Shown here one piece after another: positions 10,257-20,206 of a stretch of DNA of 64,000 nt; within the stretch, counting starts at the first letter, position 1; each line of letters opens with the position of its first letter. The stretch spans positions 1,798,001 through 1,862,000 of the forward strand of contig JAMWFC010000009.1 in the NCBI GenBank assembly GCA_027475525.1, written 5' to 3'. A program made the position numbers and the translations under genes. The notes beneath the pieces are model-generated. The model was not told where the DNA came from. It saw only the letters and a list, made by a program, of their open reading frames with translations, and did not search any database. The stretch is from Macrolepiota albuminosa (Eukaryota > Basidiomycota > Agaricomycetes > Agaricales > Agaricaceae).

Positions 10257-10298
10257 TTGTCAGGTTCCGCTGAATCGGGGGCTTTCCGGGAAAGCGAC

Positions 10299-10452
10299 AC
10301 CCTTACGATGCGGACTTGATCTACGGATACTTGGGTGTCTGGAACTCCGGGGCTAGGACTCCGGGGTTCAAGACGACCCTTACGATGCGGACTTGATCTA
10401 CGGATACTTGGGTGTCTGGAACTCCGGGGCTAGGACTCCGGTTCAAGACGAG
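10299..10452. repeat. Two 77-bp tandem units within the LTR
   Basis: The unit starting CCTTACGATGCGGAC at 10301 repeats at 10378 (period 77). The identical run is 66 bp, and the second unit lacks two G in the following GGGG run, so it is not a perfect 77-bp duplication, unlike three others in the window. Confidence 0.85.
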
Positions 10453-11079
10453 GACAGGGTAATCCCGGGATAGGGGACTAGAGTCCGGGGGTTTTGGGTT
10501 GGAGGTGACTGGGGTTAGAGGGGTCGAGTCGTGAACCGGAGGTTCTAAGACGAGACCAAGTTAGTAACTTAAGAGTCGCGAAGTGCGTACCAAACTTATA
10601 GCACACGAATACTAAGGCGTGCCAGTCGAAGCGTACCAAACGAGGCGTACCAGTCAAACAAGAGGGCATGCAATATCCAAGTAACAGTTATGCAAAGTAT
10701 GTAATATCAAGACTAGCGAATACAGCAGGGAACTATGCTATAAGTACTACGGGACCGGGTCTCGGGGTTCTGGGATGTCTGGGATGGGTTCTGGGGGTCA
10801 TTGAGTAGCGGCAGGGGCTGCATACCGGGATCGCGCGTGTGGGGCGCGCGATCAATTGGCGCGGATGGAGCCGTGATGCGTGATGCGCGATGGCCGGGAA
10901 CGAGTCGCGTGATCCGATCGTTGATCGGGGCTGGTGGCGGCTGATGGCGGTCCTTGACGCGCATGATGGCGGTGTCGGCGGTCGTGATGGCGGGGCGTGT
11001 CTTGTGGGGTCAGAGGGAGGATCCCGGATGGTGTTCCGGGGGTGTCCCGGGGTGGGCCCGGAGGGGAGGGGTCGTGACA

Positions 11080-11650
11080 ATTGTCAGCACAAGAAATGTG
11101 GGGCACAAATTTGCAGTCTATGGAGACAACAGAGGTGTTGTGGAAGGATGGTGGATCAGAAGGAGTAGAAATAAAGCAGTCAATGAAGTTTTCAAACTCA
11201 CATACACGATCTGTGAAGAGGCAGAAATCAGCATACACACACAATATGTGCAAAGTGAGCACAACCCAGCTGACAAACTGTCAAGGGGGCTATACTACAA
11301 GAAAAACCTCATGTTTCCAGCCATCAAAATACCCAGTGTCTTCATTGACCTTGTGGCCGACATTGACGAGTCAGAGCTTGACGAAGCAGCAGAAACCAAA
11401 CCCAAGCAAACAAATAATGTTAGACAAGTTAAAGAGCATGAGAGTTTTGAGCAAGAATCACTATCATAAGTCCTCAAAAGAGAAACCAACAAATAGATCT
11501 CCTATGCCAAACATTGGAACAGCTCGTAAATGCTTCAACACACCAATTCAATCTGAAGACAGCATAACCAAGTGTAAACCTCAACCCTACACTGCAGAGT
11601 TAGAGCCAGAACTATCGGTCTTGAGGCCCCATGTACTAGCATGAGAAAGA
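11080..11650 (+). pseudogene. DIRS A RNase H, 3' part
   Basis: Continuation of the RNase H broken at 4648: TIVSTRNVGHKFAVYGDNRG, then GVVEGWWIRRSRNKAVNEVF and QSEHNPADKLSRG, matching copy B residues just after its LLLVTT block. It ends at a TAA at 11467. The overlapping +1 frame (11081-11644) carries the start of the recombinase ORF (LRPHVLA then stop and ERLRLW). Confidence 0.65.
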
Positions 11651-12706
11651 CTGAGGCTGTGGACACCATCAGTGATGGCCATCATGCCGACCGGCCCAGA
11701 GACAGGCAGATTGGTAACAGAAGAAGACGAAAAAAGGGTGTTCGAAGTACTAAATGAAGCATGGGCATAGTCAACCAAAGAAACATACGGAACCAGACTG
11801 TTGCTGTTCCATGTGTTCTGCGATTACCAGAAAATAGAGGAGCGAGTAAGAGCACCGGTTACTGCAGTTCGTGGCAGCTCTAGCTGGGGCTTACTCAAGA
11901 TCAGCCATAGAGAACTTTGTGGCAGGGATAAAAGCTTGGCACTTACTTTATGGAGTGGCGTGGAACATAGACAAATTCAGAGTGAAAACTTTGGTGAAAG
12001 CAGCAGAAAGACTGACCCCATCCTCATCAAAGAGAAAGAAGAGAAGCCTGTGCACACCAGCATTCCTAGAAGCCATGCATCAGCAACTGGGAATAGCTGA
12101 AGCAGAACCAGACCCACTCAATGTGGCAGTATTTGCTTGTGCCACAACATGTTTCTACAGCGCTGCTCATCTAGGAGAGTTCACTGTGCCGACTCTTACC
12201 TCTTTTGTCTCTTGATCCATGTAAAACCATGAGACGTAGCTGAATCAAGCCACAGAGCAGGCCTCAAAACTACAGCCTTCCACCTGCCAAGAACCAAAAC
12301 TGCAGTACATGGCAAAACAGTATCATGGGCTGCACAGAGTGGCTTGTCAGACCCAAAAAAAGCCCTTGAGATTCACCTACAAGTGAACACTCCACCTCCA
12401 GATGGCCCTCTATTTGCCTATTGCAACAAGAAAGGGAAATTGATGGCACTGACTAAGAAGAAATTCTTAGACATGCTTATAAAAGCAGCAAAAGCGGCAG
12501 GATTAGAGCCTCTGCAGGGCTACAGAATCAGAATTGGAGCAACGCTAGAGTATCTCTTAAGAGACATATCTTTTGAGGCTATGAAAGCCATCGGTCACTT
12601 GTTCAGTGACGCCTTTTACGGGTACCTGTCAAAACACAAGCAAATACTTGCTCTGTACCTTACCTTCATTGCACGAATCTTTCTTGAAGCTAACACTGGC
12701 CATGAT
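11570..12706 (+). pseudogene. DIRS A tyrosine recombinase
   Basis: Homologous over its length to the recombinases of copies B and C. Pieces: TKETYGTRLLLFHVFCDY (about 11776), GAYSRSAIENFVAGIKAWHLL (11885-11950), a block to 12215 and 12344-12706, including the 60-codon segment missing from copy B (PLFAYCNKKGKLMALTKKKF). Catalytic residues are damaged: the first Arg is His (SAAHLGEF) and the His of HxxR is Tyr (GYRIRIGA); both fit CpG transitions. The C-terminal Tyr in DAFYGYLS is kept. Confidence 0.65.
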
Positions 12707-12740
12707 TTTTGGGCATCACACATCGAAGTCAAAGATCTGA

Positions 12741-12825
12741 AAATAGATATTATGTGACCCTGTTTAAATTACAAAAGAAGTTTGATTTATTGCTTGACAA
12801 ACTTTACTTTGTTTATTATACTGTG
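12741..12825. other. AT-rich flank
   Basis: Sequence after the right end of DIRS A; nothing recognisable in it. Confidence 0.4.
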
Positions 12826-12884
12826 TAGTAAATAACAATTAGCTAAGCAGGTCAAAAATTCTAGACAGTTTGATATCAATGCAC

Positions 12885-12955
12885 TTGTAGTATTCGAACT
12901 CGCCAACTGCAAAACACAATGAATAGACATTGATAATATTCCACTACACCAGAGA
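12885..12955 (-). repeat. tRNA-derived SINE-like copy 1
   Basis: Minus strand has an A-box-like TGGTGTAGTGG (12941-12951) and a B-box-like GAGTTCGAATA (about 12891-12901) at tRNA-like spacing. No complete cloverleaf. Confidence 0.45.
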
Positions 12956-13067
12956 TGACTACAGAATACTGCTATGATGTAAATAAATATCAGTCTAATA
13001 TTCCATGTGTAGTAAATAACAATTAGCTAAGCAGGTCAAAAGTTCCTGACAGTTTGATGTTAATGCA

Positions 13068-13140
13068 CTAATGGGAGTCAAATCTGCCTACTACAAGATA
13101 CAAGGAATACCAATTGGGAATATTCCACTACACCACAGAT
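13068..13140 (-). repeat. tRNA-derived SINE-like copy 2
   Basis: Minus strand A-box TGGTGTAGTGG (13125-13135) and decayed B-box AGATTTGACTCC (13075-13086), where GGTTCGA has become GATTTGA as expected from CpG decay. Confidence 0.45.
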
Positions 13141-13439
13141 GCTTACTGTACAGGCTATGGTGTAAATCAATATTAATCTAATATTCCACTACACTCCATG
13201 GTTTTCCTCTTTTCTGTATACTTCTATGGTGTAAATAAATATCAGTCTAATATTGTCAATTTAATACAGATGAACCAGTTGTGGTAAATTCTTTGATCTG
13301 TCCATGTACAGGATACCACTTCAGCAGACCTCTTCTGCCCTCTGTCAATTTACTACAAGTAAAAATTGATAACATTATCCATTCAAATTCTGTATGGGTC
13401 CATTTGTGCACTACATGTATACCGTACTGACTTCTGGTA

Positions 13440-13510
13440 AGCACCTGTAGTCCAATGGAATATTGATATATTGATATTTCATATTGTGTACAAGAGGCAG
13501 GTTTTTAATT
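13440..13510 (+). repeat. tRNA-derived SINE-like copy 3 (truncated, plus strand)
   Basis: A-box TAGTCCAATGG (13448-13458) followed by the same GAATATTGATA...TTCATATTGTG body as the minus-strand copy at 14025-14105, with which about 100 bp form an inverted repeat. The B-box region is lost after GCAGGTTTTT. Confidence 0.5.
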
Positions 13511-13517
13511 TGATCTG

Positions 13518-13747
13518 TTCAAACTCCAGAGATTTCTGCAGAGGGATAGGCTGAGATATATTTGTGCATGTGTTTCTTCCAGCGCATGTAACAAGTTGAT
13601 AATACACTGTGGCTGGCTACTTTTGGGCTGGTCTTTGTGAAAAAGATAGCCAGCCCTAGTGTATTATTACTTGTCACATGTGCTGCAATAAATACACATG
13701 CAAGCTCCTCCATCCTATTCTTTTTCAGTAATTTCTAGAGTTTTGAA
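13518..13747. mobile_element. MITE 1 (palindromic, ~230 bp)
   Basis: Ends TTCAAACTCCAGAGATTTC and, inverted, TTCAAAACTCTAGAAATTAC. The two halves align as imperfect inverted repeats of about 100 bp; the inner arms 13579-13617 and 13650-13687 (CAAGT...AATACACT...GGCTGGCTA) form a strong hairpin. No coding capacity, so non-autonomous. Confidence 0.65.
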
Positions 13748-13868
13748 AGAATCAACATAATAATGCTAGCAAGCCAATGAATGGATAATTTACCAGGGCT
13801 TACTACAAGTCAGTATGGTTAGGTCAGTAAATTCATTCGATCTGTTTATCTGCTCATGGACAGGACTA

Positions 13869-13974
13869 TTCAAAACTCCAGAGATTACTTGAGAAGTTTG
13901 GAATGAAGGAACTTGCACATGCTAGGGCAAGGGTGTCCAATCTAAACTTCTTGAGTAATCTCTGAAGTTTTGAA
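13869..13974. mobile_element. MITE 2 (palindromic, 106 bp)
   Basis: Perfect-looking hairpin arms TTCAAAACTCCAGAGATTAC...AAGTTT and the inverse at 13942-13974. It shares its terminal sequence with MITE 1, so the two are one family with different centres. Confidence 0.7.
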
Positions 13975-14024
13975 CCAATTAAAAAAATGACATTAAAGAT
14001 GTCAGTGGCCTCCTGCTATAATTT

Positions 14025-14105
14025 GCACTAGGGGGAGTCGAACCCGCCTTTTGTGCACAATATGAAATATCAATGTATCAATATTCCATTGGACCACAGG
14101 TGCTT
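14025..14105 (-). repeat. tRNA-derived SINE-like copy 4
   Basis: Best preserved copy: minus strand A-box TGGTCCAATGG (14087-14097) and perfect B-box GGGTTCGACTCCC (14033-14045) about 55 bp apart. It could act as an internal pol III promoter. Acceptor-stem pairing was not found, so it is not called as a functional tRNA. Confidence 0.55.
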
Positions 14106-14187
14106 ACCAGAAGTCAGTACAATGTATATATAGTGCAAAAATGCAGCAGTATAAGGAGACACCATTATATGTCATTAAGGTGGACTA

Positions 14188-14255
14188 GGAGAGTCAAATC
14201 TGCCACTCCACATAATACTGAATATCAATTGACAAATATTCCACTGAACTACTGG
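14188..14255 (-). repeat. tRNA-derived SINE-like copy 5
   Basis: A-box-like TAGTTCAGTGG (14240-14250) and B-box-like AGATTTGACTC (about 14190-14200) on the minus strand, same body pattern. Confidence 0.45.
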
Positions 14256-14359
14256 GACTGGTTGCAACCTCATGGTATATATGTAGATTGGTCAAAAGAC
14301 ACCATTTTAGTAGGTTCATTTGATCCATTCATTTTTATGGACAGGACACAGGCCCACCA

Positions 14360-15060
14360 GACTTGTTTCTCCTCTTTCAACCCAACACTATCCCTACTAA
14401 ATTGTTTTTCATTTTTACACAGAAAGATTTCTTTGGACATCAGCTACTGTCCACTGACATCTGCTACCATCTGCTGGCATGCCAGCAGACAGTGGATACT
14501 CATGCACCCCCTTCCACTCTTCCTCCTCTTTCTCCCCAGTGCCATCCTCTCCACTCCCCACTCTATCTCACATGCCACCCCCATATGCCACATGCTCCCT
14601 CCTCCCTCCTAACTTGATGTCCAATATCTGCTACATCTGCTGGCATGTCAGCAAACACCCATGCTCCTTCCCTTTCCCCTTCCCCCTTTTTCTCCCCACC
14701 CCCATCCCTCTTTCACCACCCCCCATGCTCTCCAAGACACCACTCCATGCAGCAGACAGATGCCTATGCACCCCCTTTCCTTCTCTCCTGCCCTGATGCT
14801 AGGCAATGCTGAATGATGCTGGAAGTTGCCGACGGATACCAGCAGATATCCAGCAGATGCTGACAGATGCCAGCAGGTCCCGATGGCTGGCGACAAACTC
14901 TGACAGATGGCAGATGATGCCAACACCCCTTTCAAGCCACAAAAACTCTTTTGGGGGGTATGCCACACCCCTTCCACCTCTAAATATCTGTACAGGGACC
15001 TGCAGAGATGTAGGTGGGCAGTTGTTCATTGTGTTATCTGACCTTTGATTCTATTCATTA
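14360..15060. repeat. Low-complexity CTGCTGGCAT / pyrimidine-rich tract
   Basis: Repeated words CATCTGCTGGCAT, GCCAGCAGA and long C/T-rich runs (14520-14790). Several overlapping frames are open only because of the biased composition. No gene is supported. Confidence 0.6.
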
Positions 15061-15068
15061 GTAGTGGA

Positions 15069-15152
15069 CCTGTGGTGCAACGGTTAAATTGTCAGTACGT
15101 TCTGTTGCTGGAGGCTTTTCTAAGGCCAGAGGTTTGATTCCCCCCCACAGGC
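15069..15152 (+). repeat. tRNA-like relic (Ser/Leu-type length)
   Basis: CCTGTGG (15069-15075) pairs with CCACAGG (15145-15151) as a 7-bp acceptor stem. The A-box-like TGGTGCAACGG and B-box-like GGTTTGATTCC lie at the right places. A possible long variable arm (GGC...GCC) would make it Ser/Leu class. The T stem is mismatched and GGTTCGA has decayed to GGTTTGA, and a run of T follows at about 15177-15186. Either a dead tRNA or the head of a SINE. Confidence 0.45.
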
Positions 15153-15189
15153 ATAGGCCAAGAAGACAAGCAACCTTTTTTTTTTGGTC

Positions 15190-15620
15190 TGACCAGCCCT
15201 TATGGGCCTGCATAGGCCTCTGTAGATGTCTGCTGGTGCCCTGCACAGGCCTGTGTGGACCTGCATAGGTTTGAGTAGGTCAACGTAGGTCTGCGTAGAT
15301 GTCTGCTGATGGCTTGCATAGGCCTGCATAGGTCTGCAGGGCCCTTTTGTGGATGTATGCTGGCATCAGGGGTGGGAAAAGGAGGGAAGGGGAGATGCGC
15401 AGCCTTGAGTTATTGCAGGGAGGAAGGGAGAGGGGAGAAAAGTGGAGAACTTCGAGGAAAGTTTACTCATGCCATGATGTCCACCAACAGAGGGGGTTTT
15501 CACTTGTGGGCTGATGCCCGCTGGTGGCCACTGACACACATTGATGTCCGCTAGTGTCCGCTGGCATCCGCCAGGCCTGCATGCACATGTGTGTGCCTAC
15601 CTTTTATTGATTCACTGGAC
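15190..15620. repeat. CTGCATAGG-rich imperfect repeats
   Basis: Words such as GGCCTGCATAGG, GTAGATGTCTGCTG and GATGTCCGCT(A/G)GTG recur irregularly. No gene seen; possibly the body of the repeat headed by the tRNA-like relic. Confidence 0.5.
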
Positions 15621-15804
15621 TAGGTCATACAGCACATTGTAACACATCCACAGCTCTGTATTCTATGGCATTGTGGGAACTGCTCTGCTACAGTGTAGCA
15701 GACTCTGCTGGACATGTATGGTATGGCACAAATCAAGCTCCTGTACAATGTATGACACGTACCATTGTGATATCTCTATGTGATGCACCAACGAGTGCCA
15801 TTGA

Positions 15805-18480
15805 TTGCAGATGCAATGAAATTGCTAAACATGCCTTGTTAGGCCAATGAGTCTCAGCAAGACTATATCAAGTGTCAGAATGCTGCAAACTACTAACACA
15901 ATGTTAGTGGAGTGCCTCAACAGGCATTGTCTGAAGTAGAGACTGTGATGACAACTCCAGCAGAGCCAGAAGTGCCACTTGCTGTGCAAGAGGTTAAGAC
16001 ACCTCAAAAGCAGATTATTATCAAAGAAGAGGTAGACAAGGTCCACATTCTTGAGGAGCAAACACAACCATGATGTATAGCACAACACATCTACCTGGAG
16101 GACAATTGGAATGAATGTATTAACTATCAGAGGATGCACAACCAGGATTTGCATGATCATGGCAAGTCATTAATTGACAATCAGGGAATAGTTTTTGAAG
16201 GGCATGAAGGTGTGATGCCTATCAATGATATGTGGTGACAGTTTGCTGCTCAAACTGCTGAACTGGACAGAGATCCAGAGAGTAGTGATGGTAGTAGTGA
16301 TTACTACAATGGGAGAGAGCAGAATTGTTGCAGTAACAATGGTGGAGATCATAATTGTAGACAGAACGATTGAGACAATAATAATCATTATAATGGTGTA
16401 GTACTTGGTTGCAAGTAATACTTGATAGTTCTGAGGCTTGCTAGTGTAGAATATGACCTTCACTTCACACTGACTTTGATGATGAAATGAGCTCTTATTG
16501 TTTTGAATGCTTTCAATAATTTTGCAGAAAGCAGAGGTTTTGAGGTATTATAATGTTGAATGAGTTTAATAATATTCCGGAAAGTAGAGGTTTCTCAACA
16601 AACTCCAGCCTAAGCAATTCACTCCCTGGGAATCACTAAGCCTTTGCCTATCAATTGCCTGTTTATTCTCTACTAAACTTAGGCTATTTATACTGTTTTT
16701 CTGGTACACAGACCACTATCTACACATGACTCTTTGTTGTACACTCTCCCAGCTTCTGGAACATATTTGATAGTCCAATTTCCCTTTTGGGAGGCCTGTT
16801 TTGGTGCCACCAGTTCCACCATTCAACTTCTTGTTCCACCAATCCTCCAGATGTTTCTAATTGCCACTTACCCATTGGCTTCAGCTCCATTTAGCACGAT
16901 ATCATTCTTAGATCCTTCTTTCTCCTTTTAGTGCTTCTCTGCATTCCATGCTTCTTTTCCCTTTCCTCTTTCAGTCATGTCAAATCAGGCATTTGTCAGA
17001 TCTGATCTTGATCTAGATCACCACAAATTGATCCTATTTTGTCACTTCTGCCAGCTTCCATGCTTCCCCTCCCATTACAGTAGTTGGACTATGGTTGAGC
17101 TGATAGTTTGAGCTGGTCTCTGCCTGTTGTTCTGTACTTTTCTGTGTATTTATTGGGATGTTTTAGAGATATATTTTTGTTGAGACTGCTACCAGGAGGC
17201 TTACAGTTTTCAGCCTATAATTTATTTTGACTTCTGGTGCATGGTGTGTCTCTGACTGCTGGTACAGCATCATATCAATGGTGGCAGGCAAGCTGGTGGA
17301 CTACTAGCAGATTGAGAGGTGAGGCAACAGCCTGCCCTACAGCTAGAAAGAACAGCCAATGAACACCTGTTTTGCAGTCCTTGGACATTCTCAATGCCTG
17401 CCCCTCATGATCTGCATGAAAATATGCCTGGGATGAATGAGGTAATATGGATCTATATAGATCATATGCATGACCACCTCACTTGTCTGGTGGATGACTT
17501 CTTTGGAGTCAGGTTTAAGTTTCCTGCAGAGGTAAGTCCCTTCAAATCTGATGGTAAGCACATACATGCATATGCAGGAGGGCATGGATTCTTTCAGTTG
17601 GAGGACTGGGCCATAGATGTATGCTACCACTTGGCAGCATGCTGCTATGGTGGCAACAACATGAACCAGGAGAGAATATTTGTGTTATATGAATTTATGG
17701 AAGAAGAGGCTTGAAATTGGTTCTGCTGCCATGTCCTTCACATCAATCATGATAAATCACATTGGACATTTAAAGAGGCTCTAATAGGACTGTAAAATCG
17801 TTTTGTCAATGCTGCAACTATGCAGGAAGCTCATGATGCCTTCAGAAAGGCAGTGTACAATGCTAAAACTGGTGTCCAGACATTCTATAATGATCTGGTG
17901 GAGTCATGTGCAGAGCATAGTTCACACTGAGGACCAGTTAACCATTAAGCAGTGAAGGTAGAAACCTTCCTTGCTAAATAGTCTGAGATGGAGAAGAATC
18001 ACAACCCACAACTTTTTGTTTGCAAGACAATTTCTGTAGGCCAATGGCCTAGACCAAAATCTGCTAAATATCTGCCAGCAAAAGATAGTCAACCCTACTT
18101 GGGTCAAAATCAAGTAGCAGCCAGAGAGGGTCCAGTGCCTGTAGCACATATAGTAAGCAAACCCAATGTGGTCTCAGAAGTGGCCCAGAGAAGGCCTGTA
18201 GGAGACTCTCCAGGGTGCTACAACTGTTGGAGGGTTGGGCATTTCACTAAGGAGTATTCTTCCTCTTTCAAGGCACACATCTGTGTGGCCCATATGGCTG
18301 CAGCTATGAGTGATGTTGTTAGTAACAACAAAGATGAAGAGGTTGTTGAGGAGGCTGAGAAGGAGCCACAAGAAGTGGCCAACAGCTTAAAAGTGGATGA
18401 CACTGAAAGCATCTATACTTATGGTGATGAATATGTCACAGTAGATGTATATCACAGTGACTACTACACTTGTTTGCACT
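15805..18480 (+). pseudogene. G2 gag
   Basis: Aligns with G1 gag from its first Met (ATGAAATTGCTAAAC versus ATGGAAATGCTCAAT). Recognisable blocks: SGVPQQALSEVETV (about 15915), EEVD-VHILEE, then after the solo LTR PAPHDL-E-MPGMNE (17400), LEDWA-DVCYHLAACCYGG (17603-17660) and the CCHC knuckle CYNCWRVGHFTKE (18217-18260; the last Cys is changed). Many TGA/TAA stops. Structural capsid-nucleocapsid protein in the intact form. Confidence 0.7.
16397..17277. mobile_element. Solo LTR-like element, 881 bp
   Basis: TG...CA ends (TGTAGTACTTGG...CATCATATCA) with 4-bp duplication ATGG (16393-16396 and 17278-17281). It splits the gag of G2: codons for DNN before and RQAGGL after are adjacent in G1. A second, inverted and internally deleted copy lies at 43077-43568 with its own 4-bp duplication. 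No coding capacity, hence solo LTR or TRIM. Confidence 0.75.
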
Positions 18481-18862
18481 GACAGAGTGCCAGGGAGATC
18501 AATGTGTCTGGATGCAGTTTGCTCACATTAATGCAATATGTGTTCATGAGCTGGAGGAGCTATTGATGCTCCAATCAGGAACTGTAGGGAGTTGTGCCAT
18601 GGTGCAATTTGGTGCTGAAATCAAGGTAAAAATGTCAAGGACATTGACAAAAGAGTATGTAGACATAGCAAATTTTGATTGCTATGACATGATTATTGGT
18701 ATGCCATTTATACATAAGAATAGGGTAGCTCTGGATTTTGTGAACAACATGGTCATTGTAAATGGCACACTTATAAAGGCAGAGAAAGTAGTATTGCACA
18801 ACACAGATGGTCACTTATGGCACTATTGTGCAACAGAGAAATGTTGTGATGAACACAACTGA
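18481..18862 (+). pseudogene. G2 protease region (catalytic part deleted)
   Basis: Continues gag: the text jumps from DQCVWM to QFAHINAICVHELEE, so about 45 residues that in G1 hold the aspartic protease DSGSTT motif are missing. The C-terminal protease half (YDMIIGMPFIHKN) is kept. It ends with TGA CTA at 18860-18865, the same stop and following codon as in G1. Confidence 0.7.
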
Positions 18863-20206
18863 CTAAATGGTTGCAAGAGAGCAACTGTGCAGAAGGTGGA
18901 GGACAAAGAAGTCCCACCAAATAGTTTACTAGCAGACTCACTAGCAATTCTGATGCCAGAGAAAGAGTTTCAGAGAACTTTGGAGAAGAGGAAACAGCCA
19001 GATATGGCTGGGTATAACTGTGGAAAGCCTAAGCAGGCTAAATAACAGAGGAATGAGCATGATAAACACATGGTGAAGTCGCTAGAATGCCAGCTGACTA
19101 GCTTTTGGGTGAAGGTAGAAGACCTTGTCAGGGACAAGGTGTATAGTACAGTGGAAACTGTGGGAAGCACATGATCGCTATGGGATTGACTGGTGCCTTG
19201 ACCAAAAGTGCAATGGGTATATGACTCATGCATGCCACAGGAGTGAAATGAGTTGGTAGCATCAATAGTGACACATACAATAAGAAGGGTACAATTGACC
19301 CAGATTGGAGAGATATACTGTCATGCACAGGAGGATGAGATTTCTGAAGCCTTGAATATTATATTTGACAGTGTATTGCTGAAGACAAGAAGTGTGCAAT
19401 AATTGTCGGAGATGACAAGAAGGATGAGGATGCAATCAGTCGTAAGGTTGAATTCAGGAGATTTCACAGACAAGCATGTACATATCTTATGGGAGCAATT
19501 TGAACTAAAGGTTCATCTACACATAGCATGCATATTGAAGGGGAAAGATAAGGCAATGAGCCTGACAGAGGAAGATATTCCTTGACTACGCCAGCAATGA
19601 CAGCATGAGTTTGCAGATATTGTCAATAAGACAAAGAAGGAGCTTCCTCTTTAGAGGGAGGTGAATCATAAGATTAATCTCATTGACAAGAATAAGCAAT
19701 ACAAGTATCACTTGCCTTGCTGTTCATAAGCACTTCAAAACCAGCTTTGTAAAAAATGAACAGGTATATAAATGCAAAGTGGTGGGAACTATAACCAGGA
19801 GTGCAAGTGGCATCCTTACTATGTATCCCAAAGAAGGATGGAATATTATGGACAGCATTGGATGTGCAACAATGCAATGATAATACAGTCAAAGATATAA
19901 CTTCCCACCCAGATCAGAAAGTCATATGTGAAAATGTCATTAAAGCAAAGTATAGGTCAAAAATTGACCTCATGGATGCATATGAACAAGTTTGCATACA
20001 TGAAGAAAACATACTAAAAACGTTGTTTTTGTTTCTAATGGAGACATTTGTGAGCAATATTATGTAAATTGGCCTGTAACACGCTAGTGACATTTCAGAG
20101 GTTAATGACCTTCATTTTCCAAGATGTAATCAGGAAGTTTATGCATGTCTATCTAGATAATATATTTATATTTTTGGACTCCATTGAGAAGCACGAGCAG
20201 CACTTA
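18863..20206 (+). pseudogene. G2 pol, N-terminal part to RT palm
   Basis: Collinear with G1 pol in the same frame after the gag stop: RATVQKVEDKEVPPN..LLADS, then the RT entry (ALDVQQCNDNTVKDIT, 19857-19900), IDLMDAYEQVCIHEEN and the active-site block YLDNIFIFLDS (about 20150-20180, with the second Asp changed to Asn). Broken by stops and cut at 20206 by a Tc1 insertion within the block HEQHL. Confidence 0.65.

Larger units (their letters stand above)
10047..11079. mobile_element. LTR retrotransposon with gapped interior (or solo LTR)
   Basis: Starts TGTCAGGTT at 10047 and ends TCGTGACA at 11079, flanked by the 5-bp duplication ATTGT (10042-10046 and 11080-11084). The first 110 bp (10047-10156) recur after the N run from 10258 with about four transition differences, so these are two separate LTR starts: the left LTR truncated by the gap, then the 3' LTR 10258-11079 (822 bp). 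The interior of the element is most likely hidden in the scaffold gap. The sequence is CpG-rich and hence young. It sits at the junction of DIRS B and the resumed RNase H of DIRS A. Confidence 0.7.
1168..12740 (+). mobile_element. DIRS-like retrotransposon copy A (old, split)
   Basis: Order on the plus strand: gag-like ORF, zinc-knuckle ORF, reverse transcriptase/RNase H, tyrosine recombinase. The left part is 1168-4648 and the right part 11080-12740. The RNase H reading stops at 4648 and resumes at about 10037 and 11080 in the order expected from copies B and C, so the intervening DNA was inserted later. Left-end sequence (GGTCTTTGA plus GGTGGCTGTG-like motif near 1210-1240) recurs at the left ends of copies B (about 4690) and C (about 36395). 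The coding parts carry many TGA/TAG stops and are CpG-poor. The right end is short: recombinase coding stops near 12702 and a GAAGTCAAAGATC motif shared with the right end of copy B follows at 12725. Boundaries are accurate to about 10-20 bp. Confidence 0.75.
12826..13260. repeat. Tandem pair of ~185-bp units carrying tRNA-like sequence
   Basis: GTAGTAAATAACAATTAGC at 12826 recurs at 13011 with the same order of downstream blocks (GGTCAAAA, GACAGTTTGAT, TCGAACTC/TCAAATCT, ATATTCCACTACACCA, TAAATCAATAT). A third partial end is near 13225. Confidence 0.7.

Noticed and set aside
10713..11262. Overlapping minus- and plus-strand ORFs in the GC-rich LTR
   Set aside because: They are open because of high GC and cross the LTR/DIRS border, so they cannot be real genes of either.
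12826..13260. CRISPR-like array
   Set aside because: Only two long units of about 185 bp with tRNA-like content in a eukaryotic context; no short regular repeats or spacers.
14073..14977. Pro/Ser/His-rich ORFs on both strands
   Set aside because: Explained by pyrimidine-rich low-complexity sequence; frames on both strands overlap fully and no domain is present.
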